Shown piece after piece: positions 37,619 to 45,776 of a DNA stretch of 64,000 nucleotides; within the stretch, counting starts at the first letter, position 1, and the number at the start of each line of letters is the position of its first letter. The DNA is from Flavobacterium hercynium (GTDB taxonomy: Bacteria > Bacteroidota > Bacteroidia > Flavobacteriales > Flavobacteriaceae). The notes under the pieces are model-generated. The model was given only the letters and a program-made list of their open reading frames with translations. It was not told the origin of the DNA and did no database searches. A program made the translations under genes and the position numbers. Location of the stretch: positions 248,001 through 312,000 of the forward strand of contig NZ_MUGW01000002.1 in NCBI RefSeq assembly GCF_002217285.1, written 5' to 3'.

Positions 37619-38443
37619 ATGAAAAGAATCTTAGTACCTACCGACTTCTCAGACCACGCAGAAGACGCATTAAAAGTGGCTGCACAAATTGCGAAGAAGA
37701 ACAATTGCGAAATTATTATCTTACACATGCTTGATTTACCACATCAATCAAACGATGCGGTTACAGGAGGAACAAGTATTCCGGAAACCATGCTTTTTAT
37801 GAAAAAAGCAAACGAAACACTTGACGCCGTTTCATCAAAACCATTTTTAGACGGTATCGAGATAACATTAGTAGCAAAAATAGACAAACCAATTCACGGC
37901 ATCGTACAAGTAAGTAAAGATTACGATGTAGATTTAATTGTAATGGGTTCTCATGGTTCTTCAGGAATGGAAGAATTACTAATTGGATCTAATACCGAAA
38001 AAGTAGTTCGTTATTCTGACATTCCCGTTTTAGTAATCAAAAATGACGTTGGAGATTTTAGCGCCGCCAATATCGTTTTTGCATCCGATTTTTCAGATGA
38101 AACTAAAAAACCATTCGAACAGCTTTTAAAATTCAGCAAACTTTACAATTCAAAAATACATTTAGTAACAATTTGCACACCAAATAGCTTCAAACCTACG
38201 CATGCTATTGAAAAAACAATGAAGGAATTTGTCTCTCATTTTAACCTGACAAATTACGCAACACATATTTATAACGACATTAATATTGAAAAAGGAATTA
38301 CAAACTTTTCAAATAGTATCGATAGCGACATCATTGGAATGTGCACACACGGAAGAACAGGCTTCTCTCACTTCTTCAACGGAAGCATAAGTGAAGGCTT
38401 AGTAAACCACGCCATCAAACCTGTACTTACTTTCAAAATTTAA
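37619..38443 (+). CDS. Universal stress protein, tandem UspA domains
   Basis: A 274-residue cytoplasmic protein with two UspA domains (about 1-142 and 150-274). The first has a full nucleotide-binding loop, GSHGSSGMEELLIGSNTEKV, and begins with the classic KRILVPTDFSDHAEDALKVA; the second has a related loop, CTHGRTGFSHFFNGSISEGL. Such tandem Usp proteins bind ATP or AMP and are induced by stress or stationary phase; the actual role here is unknown. It is a single gene, divergent from the rimP operon across 138 bp. A near-consensus -7 (TATCTTTA at 37564) with TTG 16 bp upstream may drive it. A bidirectional terminator follows. Confidence 0.92.
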   Translation: MKRILVPTDFSDHAEDALKVAAQIAKKNNCEIIILHMLDLPHQSNDAVTGGTSIPETMLFMKKANETLDAVSSKPFLDGIEITLVAKIDKPIHGIVQVSKDYDVDLIVMGSHGSSGMEELLIGSNTEKVVRYSDIPVLVIKNDVGDFSAANIVFASDFSDETKKPFEQLLKFSKLYNSKIHLVTICTPNSFKPTHAIEKTMKEFVSHFNLTNYATHIYNDINIEKGITNFSNSIDSDIIGMCTHGRTGFSHFFNGSISEGLVNHAIKPVLTFKI

Positions 38444-38477
38444 GCAGATCTAAAACTTAAATTTATTGCATAAAAAA

Positions 38478-38500
38478 AGCCTCTCAAATGAGAGGCTTTT
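38478..38500. terminator. Bidirectional terminator after usp and tRNA-Gln copy 1
   Basis: AGCCTCTC (38478-38485) and GAGAGGCT (38490-38497) form an 8-bp stem with loop AAAT, with A-run before and T-run after. It ends the usp gene from one side and the tRNA from the other. Confidence 0.85.
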
Positions 38501-38503
38501 ATG

Positions 38504-38574
38504 TTGGTCTACAAGGACTCGAACCTTGAAAGACTGCACCAAAAACAGTTGTGTTACCATTACACCATAGACCA
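38504..38574 (-). tRNA. tRNA-Gln (anticodon TTG), copy 1
   Basis: The minus strand folds as a cloverleaf: acceptor stem TGGTCTA/TAGACCA (38568-38574 with 38505-38511), T-arm with GGTTCGAGTCC and an anticodon stem ACTGT/GCAGT enclosing loop TTTTGGT, whose centre is TTG. The U1-A72 pair is the glutamine identity feature. CCA is not encoded. Promoter at 38595-38624, terminator at 38478-38497. Confidence 0.95.
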
Positions 38575-38594
38575 GCAGTGCTGTTAAGCGAGTG

Positions 38595-38624
38595 CAAATT
38601 TAAAGCTTTTTTTAGTTTACGCAA
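38595..38624 (-). promoter_or_regulatory. Promoter of tRNA-Gln copy 1
   Basis: On the minus strand TTG (38624-38622), 19-bp spacer, TAAATTTG (38602-38595). The same boxes and spacing occur before copy 2. Confidence 0.75.
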
Positions 38625-38976
38625 ATTTTTTATTTCTAAAATGCATTTAAAAATATTTTACATCTAAAATTAGCTCAAGTTTCAATCCCAATATCTGACT
38701 TTTAGTTCCTAACTTAATTCAATGAGTCAACCTTTTACACATCTAAAAACAGATTGAACCTTACAATAAAAAAATCATTATTTATTTTACAGATTGCGCT
38801 AATCCATACCCCGCTCAACGATGTGTTCTTTCCTACGCTGCGCAAATCTCTCTGACTTTGCCCCATTTTCGATAAAAATAATTGACGAATAGAAACTACA
38901 CAAAGTCTTTGAATTTCAAAAAAAAAGCTCAACCAAACAGTTGAGCCTTAGATATGAATAAAAATTACCTCGGAAT
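38625..38976. other. Intergenic stretch without recognisable gene
   Basis: 350 bp between the first tRNA promoter and the XRE gene. It is AT-rich except for a GC-richer patch at about 38795-38875, which on the minus strand contains GGGCAAAGTCAGAGAG and GTTGAGCGGGGTATGG. A 65-codon open frame crosses it, but has no start context or family I recognise. The patch could be a decayed gene or interspersed repeat. Confidence 0.35.
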
Positions 38977-39381
38977 CTATTTATTAATTAATTTCTCAAG
39001 CCTTGCCATCATTTCATCTTTCTCTTTTAGCATGCGCTCGAATAAAGCAATTTTCTCTTCGTGAAGTTTTTTGATATCCTCAATCGGATTGTTATTAAAA
39101 ACTTCAATTCTGTTATTAAACATTGCATTATCAGAGAAATTACAAGAAATTAAATTCACTACTGGTTCCTCATTAAAATTCTGAAACGCTTGAACAGGAA
39201 TTTTTAAAACATCTGAGATTTGTTTAAGCAGATTATCCTCAATTACATCTTTTTGCTCCAGCATAGAAATTTTCTTTTGATCCCATTCTTCTCCCAGATC
39301 AAAAGCCAATGTCTCTTGTTTGATGCCAAGCATTTCTCTAAAACGTTTTACGTTTCTTCCCTGATGTATTTTTTGTTCCAT
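38977..39381 (-). CDS. XRE-family helix-turn-helix regulator with C-terminal coiled coil
   Basis: A 134-residue regulator from the ATG at 39381. An in-frame ATG at 39426 would prepend 15 residues (MKPLFRCAFKKLTLI) that do not fit the family. The HTH lies at about residues 8-65 (NVKRFREMLGIKQETLAFDL and WDQKKISMLEQKDVIEDNLL), and a C-terminal charged helix (IKKLHEEKIALFERMLKEKD) probably forms a coiled coil that dimerises it. Similar small XRE proteins are common in Flavobacteria; targets are unknown. The gene lies between two identical tRNA-Gln modules, inside the roughly 1.05-kb spacing of the duplication, which may hint at how it arrived here. Confidence 0.85.
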   Translation of the reverse strand: MEQKIHQGRNVKRFREMLGIKQETLAFDLGEEWDQKKISMLEQKDVIEDNLLKQISDVLKIPVQAFQNFNEEPVVNLISCNFSDNAMFNNRIEVFNNNPIEDIKKLHEEKIALFERMLKEKDEMMARLEKLINK

Positions 39382-39526
39382 AATAAGTGTCAATTTTTTG
39401 AAAGCGCAACGAAAAAGCGGTTTCAATTAAAAAGTTTGATGGTTACATCTAAAAAAAAGATCCTGTAAAAATCTCATTTTCTTAAATTTATAGACCAGAA
39501 CTTCTTTAACTTTACCGCATAAAAAA

Positions 39527-39549
39527 AGCCTCTCGAATGAGAGGCTTTA
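39527..39549. terminator. Terminator after tRNA-Gln copy 2
   Basis: AGCCTCTC (39527-39534) with GAGAGGCT (39539-39546), loop GAAT; one loop base differs from copy 1. Preceded by an A-run on the plus strand, which is the U-tract for minus-strand transcription. Confidence 0.8.
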
Positions 39550-39551
39550 TG

Positions 39552-39622
39552 TTGGTCTACAAGGACTCGAACCTTGAAAGACTGCACCAAAAACAGTTGT
39601 GTTACCATTACACCATAGACCA
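39552..39622 (-). tRNA. tRNA-Gln (anticodon TTG), copy 2
   Basis: Same 71-nt sequence as copy 1: acceptor stem TGGTCTA (rc 39616-39622) with TAGACCA (rc 39553-39559), anticodon TTG in loop TTTTGGT, T-arm GGTTCGAGTCC. Its promoter and terminator are also near-identical to those of copy 1, so the whole module of about 156 bp is duplicated. Confidence 0.95.
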
Positions 39623-39642
39623 GCAGTGCTGTTAAGCGAGTG

Positions 39643-39672
39643 CAAATTTAAAACTTTTTTTAGTTCGCACAA
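39643..39672 (-). promoter_or_regulatory. Promoter of tRNA-Gln copy 2
   Basis: Minus-strand TTG (39672-39670), 19-bp spacer, TAAATTTG (39650-39643); the boxes are kept while the spacer has drifted slightly from copy 1. Confidence 0.75.
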
Positions 39673-39867
39673 ACTTTTTGATAAAAAAAATTCATTTTTC
39701 TTTGATTTCTTTTCCTAAAAACCACCAATCAAACTCCAAACAATTCAAGAACAATACATTACTCCATACAAATAGTTTTGTAGAATTTTTTGTTAATGGT
39801 CGTTTCTTTACACAAAAAAACATTTTCTTTGTAGAATAGAAAACATACAAAATTTTAACACCTAAAT

Positions 39868-42800
39868 ATGGCACAATTCAATTTCAATAAATGGAATACA
39901 ATTATTGGTTGGTTTGCATTTGCAATCGCTTTAACTACTTATACACTAACTGTTGAACCTACAATGAGCTTTTGGGATTGTGGTGAATACATCGCTACAG
40001 CAGCTAAATTAGAAGTTGGACACCCTCCTGGAGCACCACTTTACCAAATGATGGGTGCTTTCTTTGCAATGTTCGCTATAGACAAGGAGCATATCGCTTT
40101 AATGGTAAATATGATGTCTGTGTTTTCAAGTGCATTTACAATTTTATTTATGTTCTGGTCATCGTCTATGATTTTGAAAAAGATGATTGCCCGTTTTTCT
40201 GAAATTAATCAAAATAACTCTATTGTTATTTTAGGAAGTTCTTTTGTTGGAGCTCTTGCTTATACTTTCTCAGACAGTTTTTGGTTCAATGCTGTTGAAG
40301 CGGAAGTTTACGCTATGGCTTCTTTATTAATCGCTTTACTTTTTTGGCTTGGCCTGCGTTGGGAACAAGACATGGATACACCAAGAGGTAACAAATGGTT
40401 ATTGATCATATCGCTTGTTGTTGGTCTGTCGTTTGGTGTTCACTTTATGGCATTATTAACCATTCCTGCAATTGGTTTTCTATACTACTTCAAACATTAC
40501 GAAAAAGTTACTATAAAGAATTTCATCATCGCAAATGCTGTTGTAATTGCGATATTATTGTTTATTTTTAAATTACTATTACCTCTTACCATGGCTTTCT
40601 TCGGTAAAACCGAAATTTTTATGGTAAACAGCATGGGATTACCGTTTAACTCAGGAACTATTTTTGTTGGATTACTTTTTATTGCATTCTTCTATTTTGG
40701 ATTAAAATTCACAAAGCAAAAAGGATTAATATTCTACAACACAATCATTCTTTGTATTTTATTTATTTTAATTGGTTTCTCAACCTGGATGATGCTTCCG
40801 GTTCGTGCTAATGCTAATACCGTAATCAACGAAAACAAACCATCTGATGCTACAGAGGTTTTAGCTTATTACAATCGTGAGCAGTATGGTGTAAATCCTT
40901 TATTTTACGGGCCTCAATACACTGAAGTTTTTGCCGGATTAGATGCAAAAACACCTTACCTGGATAAAAATCCTAACTACGAGAGAGATTATAAAACCGG
41001 TAAATACATTATTACCAATAATTATAAAAATGCTGAGCAAAACAGCGACGACAATCAGAAAACTTTTCTTCCTAGAATGTGGAGTACTGATACTGGTCAC
41101 ATACAAAACTACATCAGCTTTACAAATCCTCCTAAATTCAGAATAAATCCTAATTACCCTTACGAAGATGATTTGGGGAAATATGGAGTTGATGCAAGTC
41201 AATTAGATGAAGAAGAATACAACAAGGCTATTGCACAACTACGTAATGAAGTAGAGAAAACGGTATCTGAATTCAGAACTGCTTATGCTCAAAAAAATAT
41301 TGACAACGAAGGGTATATTAAATTCTTAAGAAGTTATGGTGACTATTTAATTATTGAAAAACCAACTACTACAGACAACTTTAGCTTTATGTTCGAATAC
41401 CAATTCGGATATATGTACTGGAGATACCTAATGTGGAATTTTGTTGGACGCCAAAGCGATGTTCAGGGGAAATACGATAATTTAGATGGAAACTGGATCA
41501 GCGGTATTAAAGCGCTGGATTCTTTACACCTTGGATCTCAAGACAACTTACCTTCTGATGTTTTAAACAACAAAGGAAGAAATGTTTATTATTTCCTTCC
41601 TTTTATTCTTGGTTTAATTGGACTTATGTACCATGCTAACAAAGACCTTAAAAGCTTTTACGTTCTTTTAGCTTTGTTTTTATTTACCGGAATTGCTTTA
41701 AAAATATACTTAAACGAAAGACCTTTTGAGCCTCGTGAAAGAGATTACGCTCTTGTAGGATCGTTTTATGTTTTTGCAATATGGATTGGCTTTGGAGTTT
41801 ATTCATTATACGAAAGCATTCAGAAATATATTGCTCCAAAAATTGCAGGACCAATCATAATCGGTGCTACTTTATTAGCTGCTCCCGTTTTAATGGCATC
41901 TCAAAACTGGGATGATCATGACAGATCTAACAAACGCACGGCTGTAGCAATGGCAAAAGCGTATTTAGACTCTTGCGATAAAAATGCTATTCTATTTACT
42001 ATTGGAGACAATGACACTTTCCCATTATGGTATGCACAAGAAATTGAGCATTTTAGAACAGATGTAAAAATCGTTAATACAAGTCTTTTCATGACTGATT
42101 GGTATATCGATCAAATGAAAGCGAAATCATACGAATCTGACCCACTTCCTATTTCTTTTACTCATGAAGAATTCGTAGGAGACAAATTAGATTATGTTGC
42201 TCATATTCCTAAAATAGAAACGAGATGGAATATTAATGACTTTATTAGTTTTATTAAAAACCCTAAATCAACTGTGGGATTACAAAATGGACAAACGATT
42301 CATTTTTATCCAACGAATAAAATCAGAGTTACAGTTGACAAAGATTTAATTATTAAAAATAAAGTTGTTGACCCTAAATACAATGATTCTATTGTTCCTT
42401 ACATGGATATTGATATTAAAGGAAGTGCGATTTACAAAAATCGTTTAATGATGCTTGACATCTTAGCAAACAACAATTGGAAAAGACCAATCTACTTTAG
42501 TGGAGGTGCATTTGACGATGAAGATTATTTATGGTTAAAATCATACTTACAATTAGACGGAATGGTGTATAAATTGGTTCCTATCAAAAACACGCCTTCT
42601 AAAAATGGAGGACCTATGGATATGGGACAAATCGATGCTGATAAAATGTACAATATTGTAACCAAATGGGATTGGGGTAACAGCGAAAGTGATAAAATTT
42701 ATCATGATCCTGAAACACGCAGAAACAGCATCACGTATCGTACGAATCTATCTCGTTTAATGAGTAAACTTATTGAAGAAGGTAAAATTGACAAAGCGAA

Positions 42801-43149
42801 AAACATTATCAATTTAGCGATAACAAAATTACCTTTAGAGAAATATGGCTACTATTCTTTGATAGAGCCTTTTGCAAATGGCTACTATAAAGTTGGTGAA
42901 AAAGCAAAAGCTCAGGACTTACTAAATAAGCTTGTGGGAAAATTTAGAGAGAACTTAGATTACTACAAGACCTTAAACGCTGGTGATCAAACGGATTTAG
43001 CAATTGATATCATTACAGATATTGAGCGTTACAGAAGTTTATTGCAAGTAATGAAAGAAAACAAGGATGATGCTTTTTACGAAAAACACAAAACAACATT
43101 TAATACGTATGTAAATATTTTTGAACGCTTTGGGCGCGAAAAAGAATAA
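39868..43149 (+). CDS. DUF2723 multi-pass membrane protein (glycosyltransferase-like)
   Basis: A 1093-residue integral membrane protein. The N-terminal half has about a dozen hydrophobic helices and the DUF2723 hallmark PTMSFWDCGEYIATAAKLEV followed by GHPPGAPLYQMMGAFFAMF. That pattern resembles GT-C-type, lipid-linked glycosyltransferases with an acidic catalytic loop after helix 1 (DCGEY). The C-terminal third (about 760-1093) is soluble, with a conserved AILFTIGDNDTFPLWYAQEI motif and TPR-like helices at the end. The activity is not established; protein or lipid O-glycosylation at the periplasmic face is a plausible inference, given the known O-glycosylation of Bacteroidetes exported proteins. 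It is transcribed alone; a terminator follows before the polysaccharide deacetylase. Confidence 0.9.
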   Translation: MAQFNFNKWNTIIGWFAFAIALTTYTLTVEPTMSFWDCGEYIATAAKLEVGHPPGAPLYQMMGAFFAMFAIDKEHIALMVNMMSVFSSAFTILFMFWSSSMILKKMIARFSEINQNNSIVILGSSFVGALAYTFSDSFWFNAVEAEVYAMASLLIALLFWLGLRWEQDMDTPRGNKWLLIISLVVGLSFGVHFMALLTIPAIGFLYYFKHYEKVTIKNFIIANAVVIAILLFIFKLLLPLTMAFFGKTEIFMVNSMGLPFNSGTIFVGLLFIAFFYFGLKFTKQKGLIFYNTIILCILFILIGFSTWMMLPVRANANTVINENKPSDATEVLAYYNREQYGVNPLFYGPQYTEVFAGLDAKTPYLDKNPNYERDYKTGKYIITNNYKNAEQNSDDNQKTFLPRMWSTDTGHIQNYISFTNPPKFRINPNYPYEDDLGKYGVDASQLDEEEYNKAIAQLRNEVEKTVSEFRTAYAQKNIDNEGYIKFLRSYGDYLIIEKPTTTDNFSFMFEYQFGYMYWRYLMWNFVGRQSDVQGKYDNLDGNWISGIKALDSLHLGSQDNLPSDVLNNKGRNVYYFLPFILGLIGLMYHANKDLKSFYVLLALFLFTGIALKIYLNERPFEPRERDYALVGSFYVFAIWIGFGVYSLYESIQKYIAPKIAGPIIIGATLLAAPVLMASQNWDDHDRSNKRTAVAMAKAYLDSCDKNAILFTIGDNDTFPLWYAQEIEHFRTDVKIVNTSLFMTDWYIDQMKAKSYESDPLPISFTHEEFVGDKLDYVAHIPKIETRWNINDFISFIKNPKSTVGLQNGQTIHFYPTNKIRVTVDKDLIIKNKVVDPKYNDSIVPYMDIDIKGSAIYKNRLMMLDILANNNWKRPIYFSGGAFDDEDYLWLKSYLQLDGMVYKLVPIKNTPSKNGGPMDMGQIDADKMYNIVTKWDWGNSESDKIYHDPETRRNSITYRTNLSRLMSKLIEEGKIDKAKNIINLAITKLPLEKYGYYSLIEPFANGYYKVGEKAKAQDLLNKLVGKFRENLDYYKTLNAGDQTDLAIDIITDIERYRSLLQVMKENKDDAFYEKHKTTFNTYVNIFERFGREKE

Positions 43150-43171
43150 TATACGAATAATATAATCATTA

Positions 43172-43212
43172 AAAAAATGTAGCACTATTGCATAAATAGC
43201 GCTACATTTTTT
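43172..43212 (+). terminator. Terminator of the DUF2723 gene
   Basis: An 18-bp stem with one mismatch: 43172-43189 (ending ATGTAGCACTATT) pairs with 43195-43212 (starting AATAGCGCTACAT), loop GCATA, T-rich afterwards. Confidence 0.85.
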
Positions 43213-43242
43213 ATTTTTACACATCTTTAAAACATTTCCAAA

Positions 43243-43881
43243 ATGAGTTTTTATTGGGTAAAAACAAATTCTTTTATCAAAAGGGTATTTTCTAAATATT
43301 GTTGGGACATTCCGAACAAAGAGAAGAAAATATACCTCACTTTTGACGATGGCCCAACTCCAGAAATTACAGATTGGGTTTTGGCAGAATTAAAGAAATT
43401 TGACGCAAAGGCAACCTTTTTTTGTATTGGAAAAAACATTAAAGACAATTATTCTTTATTTAAAAAAGTAATAACAGAAGGACATTCTATTGGGAACCAC
43501 ACCATGAATCATCTCAATGGATGGAAAAGTCAAAACAATGATTATATTGAGAATGTAAAAAATTGTGCCGCTATTCTGGCAGAGGAGAAAAACGTAAAAC
43601 CCTTGCTATTTCGTCCACCTTACGGAAAAATAAAAAAAGCGCAATCTAAAGTTTTACGAAACCTGGGCTATAAGATAATTATGTGGGATGTTTTAAGTGC
43701 TGATTTCGATCAGAGTATTACTCCTGAGAAATGCCTTGAAAACGTTATTAAAAACGTAAAATCAGGAAGTGTGATTGTTTTTCATGACAGCATAAAAGCA
43801 TCGCAAAATCTAAAATTTGCGTTACCTAAAACCCTGCATTTTTTAAAAGAGAAAGGTTTTGCTTTTGATAGTATTCACTAA
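43243..43881 (+). CDS. Polysaccharide deacetylase (NodB-like) family protein
   Basis: A 212-residue carbohydrate esterase family 4 protein. Active-site motifs are intact: motif 1 LTFDDGPTPEITDW (catalytic Asp and metal Asp), motif 2 HSIGNHTMNH (two metal histidines), motif 3 RPPYGKIKKAQSK, and motif 5 IVFHDSIKAS. It should remove N-acetyl groups from peptidoglycan or another N-acetylhexosamine polymer using a divalent metal. No classical signal peptide is seen; the N-terminus MSFYWVKTNSFIKRVFSK is short and basic, so location is uncertain. It is separated from the DUF2723 gene by a terminator. A 9-bp perfect hairpin overlaps its stop codon. Confidence 0.9.
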   Translation: MSFYWVKTNSFIKRVFSKYCWDIPNKEKKIYLTFDDGPTPEITDWVLAELKKFDAKATFFCIGKNIKDNYSLFKKVITEGHSIGNHTMNHLNGWKSQNNDYIENVKNCAAILAEEKNVKPLLFRPPYGKIKKAQSKVLRNLGYKIIMWDVLSADFDQSITPEKCLENVIKNVKSGSVIVFHDSIKASQNLKFALPKTLHFLKEKGFAFDSIH

Positions 43882-43889
43882 ATACTATC
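43867..43889. terminator. Hairpin across the deacetylase stop codon
   Basis: GATAGTATT (43867-43875) and AATACTATC (43881-43889) form a perfect 9-bp stem with loop CACTA; the stop TAA is inside. No U-tract follows on either strand, so termination is uncertain; it separates convergent genes. Confidence 0.4.
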
Positions 43890-43910
43890 AAAACAAAAAA
43901 GAGTATTTCT

Positions 43911-44213
43911 TTATACTTTAAGCTGATCCTGAACCAAACCAATGATCGTATTCGCATCCAGCTCTCCGGATTGTCTCCAGATCATTTGTCCTTCTTTGTA
44001 GATCATTAAAGTAGGAAGCCCTTTAATACGCAAAGCTTCTGCTAATTCCTGATTTTTATCTACATCAATTTTAATGACTTTGGCTTTATCGCCAAGCGCA
44101 GCAGCTACATCCTTAATAACAGGATGCATAGATACAGATGATTCGTTCCAATCGGTGTAAAAATCAATTAACACCGGAACTTGTGCATTTATAAGTTCTC
44201 CAAATTTTGACAT
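43911..44213 (-). CDS. Thioredoxin-fold protein lacking the CXXC motif
   Basis: A 100-residue thioredoxin-like protein. The fold features are present: the buried Asp in VLIDFYTDW (Asp17), the helix-kink Pro31, and cis-proline in GLPTLMIYKEG. Where thioredoxins have W-C-G-P-C, this protein has Trp22-Asn-Glu-Ser-Ser26, so both redox cysteines are missing, and the whole protein contains no cysteine at all. It therefore cannot do dithiol-disulfide exchange; a binding or chaperone-like role is possible. The frame is clean and the rest is well conserved, so this is not an obvious pseudogene. A -7 element TACATTTG at 44265-44272 precedes it. Confidence 0.9.
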   Translation of the reverse strand: MSKFGELINAQVPVLIDFYTDWNESSVSMHPVIKDVAAALGDKAKVIKIDVDKNQELAEALRIKGLPTLMIYKEGQMIWRQSGELDANTIIGLVQDQLKV

Positions 44214-44264
44214 AAAACCAAAAATTTAATTCTTTTTTAATCTATAAAGATATATATATAATTA

Positions 44265-44272
44265 CAAATGTA
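44265..44272 (-). promoter_or_regulatory. -7 promoter element of the thioredoxin-like gene
   Basis: Minus-strand TACATTTG, a TAnnTTTG match, about 50 bp upstream of the start codon. Confidence 0.45.
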
Positions 44273-44286
44273 GCATTTTTAACGAA

Positions 44287-45522
44287 TTAAGCCACATTGT
44301 TGCCTTTTTTTAGTTCAATCACCGTTATTTCAGGCATAATTCCTACTCTTCCAGGGTAAGCATGAAATCCAAAACCACGATTTACGTACACGTATCGACC
44401 TAGATTTTCGTACAATCCAGCCCATTGTTTATAAATGTATTGTGCCAGGCTCCACTTAAAATATCCTGGAATTTCTATCCCAAATTGCATGCCATGTGTG
44501 TGTCCCGACAACGTTAGATGGAAGTTCTTCGGATGTTCTTTTATTTCATATTCCCAGTGGCTTGGATCGTGGCTCATTAAAACCTTGAAATCCTGCTGCG
44601 CTACGTGTTGCGAAGCTTTATTTAGATCTCCTGCCTGTTTAAAATTCTGTCCCCAATTCTCTACTCCAATCAGCGCAATTTTATCGGCTCCTTTTTGGAT
44701 ATAGGTGTGTTCATTCAACAAAAGCTTAAATCCGATTTGACCGTAAAGCTTTTTAATATCCTGAAAATTCTCTTCTTTATCTTTTTCTGATGGCCATACA
44801 ACATATTCACCATAATCGTGATTACCTAAAACGGCAAACTTACCATATTTAAACGCTTTAATTCGGTTAAAAGTATCCAGCCAAGGATGCATTTCAGTAG
44901 CGTGCGTATTGACAATATCACCGGTAAACAAAATCATATCTGCTTCCTGCTCATTAATCAAATCAATAGCATAATTTATCTTTTCATGATTATCAAAACT
45001 TCCACTATGCACATCAGAGATCTGGGTGATCTTAAACCCGTCAAAAGCATCTGGCAAATCCGGAAAAAAAATGGTTTGTTTTATTACTTTAAAGTTATAC
45101 TTTCCTTCGAAAATTCCATAAATAATAGACAAAAAAGGTATCGCAGCTAATCCTAATCCGATTTGACTAATAAATTTTCGCCTTGACGGAATGGCATTTG
45201 AAGCAGTAGTATTATAAACAAAATAATTTACTATACCCGCTCCTATTCTAAATACATCTTCACCGAATAATACCAATGTAATCACAATTTTAGGAACGTA
45301 TATCAGCAACAGTAAACCTGTAGTAAACATGAATTGTTTTGTTTGCCCAACTGAACGATCTACTTGTGAGAAAGAATACAAGATAAAAACTAAAAGCAAT
45401 AAACTTATAATCTGATAACTAACCAAAATCCATCTTAATCTAATTAGAGTACGAAAGGCCTGGTACGAATAAAACTCAATAAAAAGAATAAGAGCACAAA
45501 GAATTATAAAACGAATGATCAT
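44287..45522 (-). CDS. Membrane-anchored metallophosphoesterase
   Basis: A 411-residue protein with about four N-terminal membrane helices (residues 1-145) and a C-terminal calcineurin-like phosphoesterase domain (about 150-405). The binuclear metal site motifs are all visible: DVHSGSF, FTGDIVN, LGNHDYGEY, MSHDPSHW and LSGHTHGMQFG. This resembles the YkuE/YaeI type that acts on phospholipid or UDP-diacylglucosamine-like substrates, with the N-terminal helices holding it at the inner membrane; the substrate cannot be told. It is a single gene on the minus strand, downstream of a 250-bp gap with polA divergent to it. Confidence 0.9.
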   Translation of the reverse strand: MIIRFIILCALILFIEFYSYQAFRTLIRLRWILVSYQIISLLLLVFILYSFSQVDRSVGQTKQFMFTTGLLLLIYVPKIVITLVLFGEDVFRIGAGIVNYFVYNTTASNAIPSRRKFISQIGLGLAAIPFLSIIYGIFEGKYNFKVIKQTIFFPDLPDAFDGFKITQISDVHSGSFDNHEKINYAIDLINEQEADMILFTGDIVNTHATEMHPWLDTFNRIKAFKYGKFAVLGNHDYGEYVVWPSEKDKEENFQDIKKLYGQIGFKLLLNEHTYIQKGADKIALIGVENWGQNFKQAGDLNKASQHVAQQDFKVLMSHDPSHWEYEIKEHPKNFHLTLSGHTHGMQFGIEIPGYFKWSLAQYIYKQWAGLYENLGRYVYVNRGFGFHAYPGRVGIMPEITVIELKKGNNVA

Positions 45523-45776
45523 TGGTTATAGTTTTAAGCAAAGTAACAAAGAATGAAAATTTTATTGCTTTTTATTATCAAAATTTTAACTCAAATCTAC
45601 ATCAATAAAGCAAAGAAATTTAGACGTCTTTACAGCACCTTATTACAAACCACCATTTAGATTACTGTTTCGTTTAAATACAGAAGCAAATTTTAAAATT
45701 TACCTATATTAATTTTCACGAACGGAATAGTTTTTAAAACGCAATTGATTATTTTTACGGACTAATATTTTTTTTT

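Noticed and set aside
38735..38932. 65-codon minus-strand frame in the tRNA region
   Set aside because: No recognised family, no promoter and a patchy composition; more likely a relic or repeat.
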